A stretch of DNA of 5,426 nucleotides from Lonsdalea quercina subsp. quercina (GTDB lineage: Bacteria; Pseudomonadota; Gammaproteobacteria; Enterobacterales; Enterobacteriaceae): assembly GCF_000688655.1 (NCBI RefSeq), contig NZ_JIBO01000008.1, forward strand, positions 84,583 to 90,008. Reading direction: 5' to 3'. Of this stretch, positions 1 to 4,402 are shown in pieces (the first letter of the stretch is position 1; every line of letters starts with the position of its first letter). Position numbers and translations under genes: made by a program. The notes under the pieces are model-generated. The model saw nothing but the letters and a program-made list of their open reading frames with translations, did no database searches and was not told where the DNA came from.

Positions 1-501
1 CGGCGCTTCAGAAATGTCTACCCCGAAATGTTCAGCCAGCGGTTTCAGACCGCCGTTAAAACCTTGCGCGATAAAGCGGAATTTCCATTCGGCGTTACGG
101 CGATAAATTTCGCCGAGGATCAGCGCGGCCTCCTGGCGACCAGACACATCCACATGACCGGTCAGCAAAACGTTGCCGTTCGACTCGACCTGGATAGAGA
201 GATGTTTCAGGCTGGAAAGCGTGATATTGCCGTCACACGTTGCGGTGAAGGCCAGCTTTTGCACTTCGGGGCGAAGACGGCCGATATCGACCGTAAAGGC
301 CGTATCTGTACCGGCACCGGAGAGTTTTACGGACGCGTCGTCGTTGACGGGTTGCCCATAAAACACCATATCCGGGTCGCCCTGCACTTTACCTGATGCA
401 TATAGACGGAACGAAGAGGCGTCGACCGGAACGCCAGAAAGAACGCGCACTGTCAGCACCTGTGATGGAATGGGGGCATTGCCCCCCGGCGTCATCGTCA
501 T
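1..501 (-). CDS. terA: TerA, tellurite resistance TerD-family protein (N-terminal 167 residues; 3' end off window)
   Basis: This is the start of terA, read leftward from the ATG at 501 and still open at base 1. It gives 167 residues; TerA is usually about 385 residues, so well over half is missing. The translation starts MTMTPGGNAPIPSQV and holds a complete TerD-like beta-sandwich unit. Typical signatures are DPDMVFYGQP (about 42-51), VKLSGAG (58-64) and the closing segment EAALILGEIYRRNAEWKF (124-141) followed by FIAQGFNGGLKPLAEHFGV. TerD-family proteins bind calcium and belong to the Ter stress module; the individual role of TerA is not well defined. The ATG overlaps the terZ stop by one base (TGATG), so its translation is probably coupled to terZ. 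A second in-frame ATG two codons later is possible, but the overlap favours the first. There is no clear Shine-Dalgarno site, which also fits coupling. Identity is from recall of E. coli TerA, without alignment. Confidence 0.93.
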   Translation of the reverse strand, partial: MTMTPGGNAPIPSQVLTVRVLSGVPVDASSFRLYASGKVQGDPDMVFYGQPVNDDASVKLSGAGTDTAFTVDIGRLRPEVQKLAFTATCDGNITLSSLKHLSIQVESNGNVLLTGHVDVSGRQEAALILGEIYRRNAEWKFRFIAQGFNGGLKPLAEHFGVDISEAP

Positions 502-1088
502 CACCGCACCACCGTAGCAACAATGTCAGCCTGCATATCGTCTATGGTGCGGCCGGTAGAGGCTTTACCGTGTGCGGTGAAGTCCCAACTGCCGCCCTTG
601 CGTGCCAAGGAGGCAATGATAATACCGGTATGCGAGCCTTGTTCAGTGAGCTGATACCGAGCCAGCTCTTTGCGGGACTGATCGACAACGCGGCAAAAAG
701 CGTTGTCGACTTCATTAAAGGTTTGACCACGGAAGCTATTAACCGTGAAGGCAAGATACTCCACCTGTGAAGGTAAGCGGGTCAGGTCTACGGTGATGAC
801 TTCATCATCGCCGTCTCCTTCGCCGGTCAGGTTGTCGCCCTGATGAACAACGGAGCCACAGCTTGATTTAAGCTTGCGGAACCAAATGGTATCGATAGCA
901 TTGCCAGCGTTATCTAACAGAACGCAGCCTGCGTCTAAATCAATAGAGTCGGTGCCTCCCCCCAGCAGGTTACCGAAAAATCCTTTTTTCTTTTTCAAAG
1001 GATCCCAGCCTAAACCAAATTGCAGCTGGTTTAATGATGATGTTTCTTTGCTGAGTGAAACAGTTTGATTTTTGCTTAATGAAACCAT
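501..1088 (-). CDS. terZ: TerZ, TerD-family calcium-binding tellurite/stress resistance protein
   Basis: Complete 195-residue protein, close to the usual TerZ length. It begins MVSLSKNQTVSLSK, essentially as in E. coli TerZ. TerD-family signatures run in order: GLGWD (25-29), the DSIDLDAGCVLLD strand (47-59), an acidic calcium-site loop HQGDNLTGEGDGDDE (82-96), and LAFTVNSFRGQTF (112-124). Related TerD proteins bind calcium through this type of acidic loop, and all expected acidic residues are present. A lysine run (32-35) followed by a GFFGNLLGGG stretch (36-45) forms a flexible insert between the first strands. The start is supported by AAGGA at 1096-1100, seven bases upstream. It is the first gene of the leftward ter operon, overlaps terA by one base, and faces away from the biosynthetic genes across an AT-rich gap. 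It contributes to tellurite, phage and colicin resistance phenotypes as part of the cluster; the biochemical role of TerZ alone is unknown. Confidence 0.96.
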   Translation of the reverse strand: MVSLSKNQTVSLSKETSSLNQLQFGLGWDPLKKKKGFFGNLLGGGTDSIDLDAGCVLLDNAGNAIDTIWFRKLKSSCGSVVHQGDNLTGEGDGDDEVITVDLTRLPSQVEYLAFTVNSFRGQTFNEVDNAFCRVVDQSRKELARYQLTEQGSHTGIIIASLARKGGSWDFTAHGKASTGRTIDDMQADIVATVVR

Positions 1089-1095
1089 TATTCAT

Positions 1096-1101
1096 TCCTT
1101 C
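1096..1101 (-). promoter_or_regulatory. Ribosome binding site of terZ
   Basis: On the minus strand this reads GAAGGA, seven bases before the ATG at 1088. It is a good Shine-Dalgarno match and fixes the terZ start. An overlapping upstream ATG (1093-1095) is out of frame and is not the start. Confidence 0.75.
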
Positions 1102-1152
1102 AGAAATAGGTTAATTCATTATTTTTTAAAATCTAGAATCCTCGTACTGAAA

Positions 1153-1165
1153 AATCATATCATGA
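1153..1165. promoter_or_regulatory. Candidate operator copy 1 (AATCATATCATGA), on the terZ -10 box
   Basis: This 13-base word matches 1320-1332 at 12 of 13 positions (AATCATAT, then C or T, then ATGA). It lies directly over the extended -10 element of the terZ promoter, so a protein bound here would be expected to touch or block RNA polymerase. The inner part TCAT-ATC-ATGA is itself a short palindrome. The binding protein is unknown. Confidence 0.35.
1154..1162 (-). promoter_or_regulatory. Candidate extended -10 promoter driving terZ
   Basis: Read on the minus strand this is TGATATGAT: a TATGAT -10 box (five of six consensus bases) preceded by TGn, the extended -10 element. No good -35 box lies 16-18 bases upstream (about 1176-1183 is GC-rich), which is common for extended -10 promoters and can also mean an activator is needed. 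Transcription would start near 1147, leaving a leader of about 60 bases before the terZ ATG. Confidence 0.5.
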
Positions 1166-1246
1166 CGAAGTTGCACGAGGGATACATTTTTGACACACTT
1201 TGAAAAATATAAATTAACCAGATGATTTTAAGTAATATTTCTTAAA

Positions 1247-1283
1247 TTTTTTACGTTTTTTTACGAAGTAGAATCCGTTTTTT
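1247..1283. repeat. Phased T-tracts with TTTTTTACG direct repeat
   Basis: TTTTTTACG occurs at 1247-1255 and again at 1257-1265, ten bases apart, and a third T-tract preceded by CG lies at 1278-1283. The tracts start about 10 and 21 bases apart, close to whole helical turns, an arrangement that bends DNA and is favoured by nucleoid proteins such as H-NS. It sits midway between the two promoters. The repeats are seen directly; bending and silencing are inferred. Confidence 0.5.
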
Positions 1284-1319
1284 AAACAAAAAATCGCAAA
1301 TTATCATTTCGACAAAATT

Positions 1320-1334
1320 AATCATATTATGATT
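1320..1334. promoter_or_regulatory. Candidate operator copy 2: perfect palindrome AATCATA-T-TATGATT
   Basis: Seven-base arms are perfectly symmetrical about position 1327. The left 13 bases are the second copy of the motif at 1153-1165. The palindrome runs into the TTGACA -35 box at 1333-1338, sharing two bases, which is a suitable place for a dimeric regulator of the rightward operon. The regulator is unknown. Confidence 0.45.
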
Positions 1335-1362
1335 GACATGTGTATAAAGCGTCCCCTAGACT
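1333..1362 (+). promoter_or_regulatory. Candidate sigma70 promoter of the ATP-grasp/PRTase/HAD/StiP operon
   Basis: TTGACA at 1333-1338 is a perfect -35 consensus. After an 18-base spacer, TAGACT at 1357-1362 matches four of six -10 bases, including the key first, second and last positions. Transcription would begin near 1369, giving a leader of about 40 bases before the ATG at 1410. If real, this promoter excludes 1329 as the main start of the first gene. Confidence 0.5.
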
Positions 1363-1409
1363 CGTTCCTGGAAATCTCCCCTCAACTCATCCTGGGAAAT
1401 ATAAAGCCG

Positions 1410-2504
1410 ATGGGTCACACAATCTGGTTCATGGAAGGTCTATCGTCACAGCGCGATCTAATTTTAGGCGTAAAAGACTTTTTTAAAGGAACGAATAAAG
1501 AAATTAACGTTGTTGCCTCTCATCGCAACAATCGAAATGAGATCCTGTCTCTGGCTGATATTGCACTCATTGAACCCGCTGATGATGAACAGCGTTTAAG
1601 CTTCATCGAAACCACCATAGATAATTATGGTGTTCAGGTCATTCATGCCGGCCACAATAGCCCGTGGTTCGAAGCCCATCGTCGGGAAATTGAATCCCTT
1701 GGTGTTTCCCTCACCACAGGTGCCACCAGCACCGCGATGTTGGCGCTGGCAGACGACAAAGTCCAGTTTGCCTTGACCATGGAAGCCCAAGGCCTGCCCG
1801 TTGTCCCTTCGACGCGAATTGAGAGCGCGGAAGCCCTTCGCCATCAGATCGAGTGCAACACCCACACCACAGAGGATAAACCGTTACTTTGCGTAAAACC
1901 GGTCACCGGCATTTATGGCATGGGATTCTGGTGCTTCGATGACAATGCCACCCCGATGTCTGCGTTTATCCATCCTAACAGCCGTAAAGTGCATCCTGAG
2001 ATGTATTTGCATGCGTTGGAACAGCAGGGAAATTTTGAACCGCTGGTTCTTATGCCTTATCTGCCCGGTCCTGAGTACTCCGTCGATATGTTGGTTGAAA
2101 AAGGTCACGTCATCGCGGCCGTCGCCCGCCGTAAAGAAGGGGCGTTGCAATATATTGAGCAATCAGGCCCTGCCTATGAACTGGCTAAAAAGTGCGCGCG
2201 GATTATGCAGGCCGATGGCCTGGTAAACGTACAAACACGCAACAACGATCGGGGTGAACCCGTCCTCCTTGAAATCAACATGCGGCCATCGGGAGGCATC
2301 GGTTATACCCGTCACAGCGGTGTAAACCTGCCCGCGCTTTTTGCCCTGCGTCAGCTTGGGCTAATCGAGGAACCGCAGGCCAAATTGCTTGCTATTGAAA
2401 GCTTTTCCCCCGCCGTTGTCCGTTCTATGACTGACGTCATTAGATACAACCCAATTCTCGATAACTTGTCAGCCAGCCAGGGGGCGTATAGCCATGACGA
2501 TTAA
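1410..2504 (+). CDS. ATP-grasp domain protein of the Ter biosynthetic module
   Basis: A 364-residue protein of the ATP-grasp superfamily, enzymes that use ATP to activate a carboxylate as an acylphosphate and join it to an amine or similar nucleophile. The N-terminal preATP-grasp region (MGHTIWFMEGLSSQRD, then GVQVIHAGHNSPWFEAHR at 74-91) is followed by the ATP-binding lysine in CVKP (K163), a glycine-rich loop TGIYGMGF (166-173), the strand VLMPYLPGPEYSVDML (213-228), and the metal-binding EINMRPSGG (288-296, with E288, N290 and R292). The site looks intact. The substrate is unknown; in Ter modules it is predicted to add a group to a nucleoside-like product. An in-frame ATG at 1329 would add 27 residues that look unrelated to the family, lacks any Shine-Dalgarno site, and lies upstream of the likely transcription start. 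I therefore prefer 1410, although its own Shine-Dalgarno site (GGGA at 1394-1397) is weak. It heads a four-gene run and overlaps the next gene by 11 bases. Confidence 0.9.
   Translation: MGHTIWFMEGLSSQRDLILGVKDFFKGTNKEINVVASHRNNRNEILSLADIALIEPADDEQRLSFIETTIDNYGVQVIHAGHNSPWFEAHRREIESLGVSLTTGATSTAMLALADDKVQFALTMEAQGLPVVPSTRIESAEALRHQIECNTHTTEDKPLLCVKPVTGIYGMGFWCFDDNATPMSAFIHPNSRKVHPEMYLHALEQQGNFEPLVLMPYLPGPEYSVDMLVEKGHVIAAVARRKEGALQYIEQSGPAYELAKKCARIMQADGLVNVQTRNNDRGEPVLLEINMRPSGGIGYTRHSGVNLPALFALRQLGLIEEPQAKLLAIESFSPAVVRSMTDVIRYNPILDNLSASQGAYSHDD
2480..2484 (+). promoter_or_regulatory. Ribosome binding site of the PRTase-TRSP gene
   Basis: A GGGGG run inside the end of the ATP-grasp gene lies nine bases before the ATG at 2494. 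It supports that start over the out-of-frame ATG in TAATG at 2504. Confidence 0.45.
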
Positions 2505-3636
2505 TGAACAACCTGTCTATCGCAAAGAACTGTCCGGTGGAACGCTCACGGTCACCCCAACTAACGGCACAACACTGCCATTAGATTCACTCTTCGATAT
2601 CGCCGAGCGGCGTAATCCCAAGCGGGCTTTTCTCTTTGTCAGTAAGGTGCTAGGTCGACATATTCCTACTTCGCCTTCCATCATGCGCTCAGCCTACCGG
2701 CAACTCGCGCAGCAACTCCCTGCCGATTTGCCGCAGCCAGTGCTCTTTATCGGCATGGCGGAAACGGCCGTAGGGCTGGGCGCAGGCGTATTTGATGAAG
2801 CGGCGAAGCTTTTCGACGATGCAGTTTATCTGACCTCAACACGCCATCCCGTCGACGGCGAGCTGATGTGCGAATTTAAAGAAAATCACTCACACGCCAC
2901 CGATCACCTGCTCTATTACCCGGCGGACCCCGCGCTTCGTGATCATGTCAGCAATGCCCGAACGCTGGTGCTTATCGATGATGAAGCCACGACGGGAAGG
3001 ACATTTATCAACCTGCTGGAAGCGCTGCGAACGGAAGCGGGTCTGTCCGCCGTAGAACGCGTCGTCACCGTGACGTTAACGGACTGGAGCGGAAACGCCA
3101 TCACAGAACAGTGCCCGCTGCCCGTCACACGGGTTTCTCTCGCACAGGGAGACTGGCGCTGGGAAGGGAAACCGGATGCCCCCGTCCCCGTGATGCCAAA
3201 TGTGAACGTCACAGCATCAGGCCGCGTGGCCATCACCGGCAAGCAAAGCTGGGGACGTCTGGGCATGGCTACACCCGCAAGAGATTTGGGGATAACACTC
3301 ACGGCGTCAGCCGGAGAAAAAGTCTTAGTGCTAGGTTCTGGAGAATTCGTCTGGGAACCTTTATTGCTGGCAGAGCGTCTGGAATGCCAAGGCGCAGAAG
3401 TCAGATTCAGCAGCACAACGCGCTCACCCATATCCACCGGTTTTGCCATTGAGTCTGCCATTGCCTTTACGGATAATTACGGGCTGGGCATCCCGAATTT
3501 TGTCTATAACGTTGCTCATCAGCAATTTGACCGCATTCTTTTGTGCATCGAAACTCCGCAGGAGAGCGTAGATCCCGCCCTGCTTGCTGCCTTAAGCGCT
3601 GTAGCGCCATCCGTTGAGGTAATCGTTTATGAATAA
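2494..3636 (+). CDS. Phosphoribosyltransferase with C-terminal TRSP domain
   Basis: A 380-residue, probably cytosolic, two-part protein. The N-terminal half is a type I phosphoribosyltransferase fold. VLFIGMAETAVGLGAGVF (83-100) forms the early core strand and loop, TRHP (116-119) lies in the flexible region, and the PRPP-binding loop is LVLIDDEATTGRT (158-170) with the paired aspartates D162 and D163. All loop residues needed to bind the ribose phosphate are present. The C-terminal part has EKVLVLGSGEFVWEPLLLAERL (275-296) and then STTRSPIST (307-315), which contains the TRSP tetrad that names the TRSP domain (PRTase_2 plus TRSP in Pfam, from memory). Such enzymes move phosphoribose from PRPP to a base-like acceptor; the acceptor is unknown. 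The gene overlaps its upstream neighbour by 11 bases and the HAD gene by eight, so translation is likely coupled and the three products probably serve one pathway. Confidence 0.92.
   Translation: MTINEQPVYRKELSGGTLTVTPTNGTTLPLDSLFDIAERRNPKRAFLFVSKVLGRHIPTSPSIMRSAYRQLAQQLPADLPQPVLFIGMAETAVGLGAGVFDEAAKLFDDAVYLTSTRHPVDGELMCEFKENHSHATDHLLYYPADPALRDHVSNARTLVLIDDEATTGRTFINLLEALRTEAGLSAVERVVTVTLTDWSGNAITEQCPLPVTRVSLAQGDWRWEGKPDAPVPVMPNVNVTASGRVAITGKQSWGRLGMATPARDLGITLTASAGEKVLVLGSGEFVWEPLLLAERLECQGAEVRFSSTTRSPISTGFAIESAIAFTDNYGLGIPNFVYNVAHQQFDRILLCIETPQESVDPALLAALSAVAPSVEVIVYE
3616..3620 (+). promoter_or_regulatory. Ribosome binding site of the HAD gene
   Basis: GAGGT lies eight bases before the ATG at 3629, inside the last codons of the PRTase gene. 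It is a strong Shine-Dalgarno match and fixes the start within the eight-base gene overlap. Confidence 0.65.
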
Positions 3637-4402
3637 ACCGGTGGTTTTCTCCGATCTCGATGACACGCTATTCCAGACCCGCAGGAAAATGGTGGATGAA
3701 CTGGCGCTTGAGCCCTATCGGACGGGTGCTTTAGACCGAACCATGACAGCCCGCAGCTTTATGACCGAAGAACAATCCATACTGGTGGACTGGCTACTTG
3801 AACATGCAGATTTCATCCCGGTCACTGCCCGGGGTACGGAAGAGATTAGCCGCGTCACGATCCCATTTCGCTCATGGTCCATCGTGACTCACGGAGCCGT
3901 CATCCTGACGCCGGAAGGAAAACCTGACGAAGCCTGGAAAGCACAGATGCTGGACAGCCTGGCGGCCTATCGGGAACAACTGCTTACCATGCAGCGCGAC
4001 ATCACCGCGCTGATGGAAGCGCGCGGCATTCAGGGTTGGGCGCGTATCAATTATGAGTATGACAACACCCCGGTATATTTGGTGATGAAGCACACCGATA
4101 GCACCAAACTGGATGAACTTTATACCCTCGGCGATGAAATCGAAGCCGCCTTCCCGACAGAAGGTTTTTATATTCATAAAAACAGCAACAACATTGCCTG
4201 GCTACCCACACCGGTAGAAAAAGGACTCGCCACCCAGTATTTGCTAAACAAACTGCGTGCCCAACGCGGCGTTTTTCCTGTCATAGGTCTGGGAGACAGC
4301 CTGAGCGATCATCGTTTCATGAAGCTATGCCACTGGTTTGGTCTGCCTCGTCAGAGCCAGTTTGCCGAACAAATCAGCCGTCATGTTTTCGGAGAGAAAT
4401 AA
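3629..4402 (+). CDS. HAD-superfamily hydrolase (predicted phosphatase) of the Ter biosynthetic module
   Basis: A 257-residue haloacid dehalogenase-type hydrolase with all four motifs visible. Motif I is FSDLDDTLF (7-15), with nucleophile D9 and acid-base D11. Motif II is the threonine of PVTARG (T66). Motif III is the lysine of TPVEKGLA (K198). Motif IV is GLGDSLSDHRFM (220-231), with D223 and D227 for magnesium. The segment between motifs II and III (about 85-190) forms a cap, as in Cof-like C2-cap phosphatases, which usually act on small phosphorylated sugars or nucleotides. In this operon a natural role is to remove the 5' phosphate left by the phosphoribosyltransferase; this is inferred from context. 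It overlaps the PRTase gene by eight bases and ends directly before the next ATG (TAAATG). The motifs make the superfamily secure; the substrate is unknown. Confidence 0.92.
   Translation: MNKPVVFSDLDDTLFQTRRKMVDELALEPYRTGALDRTMTARSFMTEEQSILVDWLLEHADFIPVTARGTEEISRVTIPFRSWSIVTHGAVILTPEGKPDEAWKAQMLDSLAAYREQLLTMQRDITALMEARGIQGWARINYEYDNTPVYLVMKHTDSTKLDELYTLGDEIEAAFPTEGFYIHKNSNNIAWLPTPVEKGLATQYLLNKLRAQRGVFPVIGLGDSLSDHRFMKLCHWFGLPRQSQFAEQISRHVFGEK
4391..4396 (+). promoter_or_regulatory. Ribosome binding site of the StiP/PELOTA gene
   Basis: GGAGAG within the last HAD codons lies six bases before the ATG at 4403. It supports that start, which immediately follows the HAD stop codon. Confidence 0.65.

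Larger units (their letters stand above)
1140..1180. repeat. Spaced inverted repeat CCTCGT...ACGAGG around the terZ -10 box
   Basis: CCTCGT at 1140-1145 is exactly reversed and complemented by ACGAGG at 1175-1180. The arms are 35 bases apart start to start, a little over three helical turns, and they bracket the candidate terZ -10 element and start point. They are the main GC-rich words in an otherwise AT-rich gap. It may be an operator pair. Six-base arms can occur by chance, so support is limited. Confidence 0.3.
1089..1409. promoter_or_regulatory. AT-rich divergent regulatory region between terZ and the biosynthetic operon
   Basis: This 321-base stretch separates two gene runs that point away from each other. 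No coding sequence or RNA gene is recognisable in it. Bases 1105-1345 are far richer in A and T than the flanking genes, with many T and A runs. It carries a candidate leftward promoter, a candidate rightward promoter, a repeated 13-bp motif, a perfect 15-bp palindrome, a spaced inverted repeat and phased T-tracts, listed separately. In E. coli a regulator, TerW, has been reported to act upstream of terZ; no terW gene is in this window. Control of both directions from this region is inferred from layout. Confidence 0.8.

Noticed and set aside
28..396. Plus-strand open frame of 122 codons opposite terA
   Set aside because: The minus strand here encodes a clear TerD-like domain in one uninterrupted frame; the plus frame is its shadow.
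396..770. Plus-strand open frame of 124 codons across terA and terZ
   Set aside because: It lies antisense to two well-recognised ter genes, spans their junction, and has no recognisable protein features or Shine-Dalgarno site.
981..995. A-run in terZ (six A then GG on the minus strand) as a programmed frameshift site
   Set aside because: The A AAA AAG heptamer is in the wrong reading phase for a -1 slip, and terZ reads through to full length without a shift.
980..1003. Inverted repeat ATCCTTT...AAAGGAT with T runs, possibly a terminator
   Set aside because: It is AT-rich with a 10-base loop, lies inside terZ, and is explained by the lysine/glycine insert codons; there is no transcript to end there.
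1190..1195. TTGACA on the plus strand as a -35 box
   Set aside because: No acceptable -10 box lies 16-18 bases downstream; the nearest TATAAA (1208-1213) is only 12 bases away.
1089..1409. Search for a riboswitch, small RNA, tRNA or CRISPR in the gap
   Set aside because: No stable GC-rich stem series, tRNA-like arms or regular direct repeats are visible; the gap is explained better as promoters and operators.
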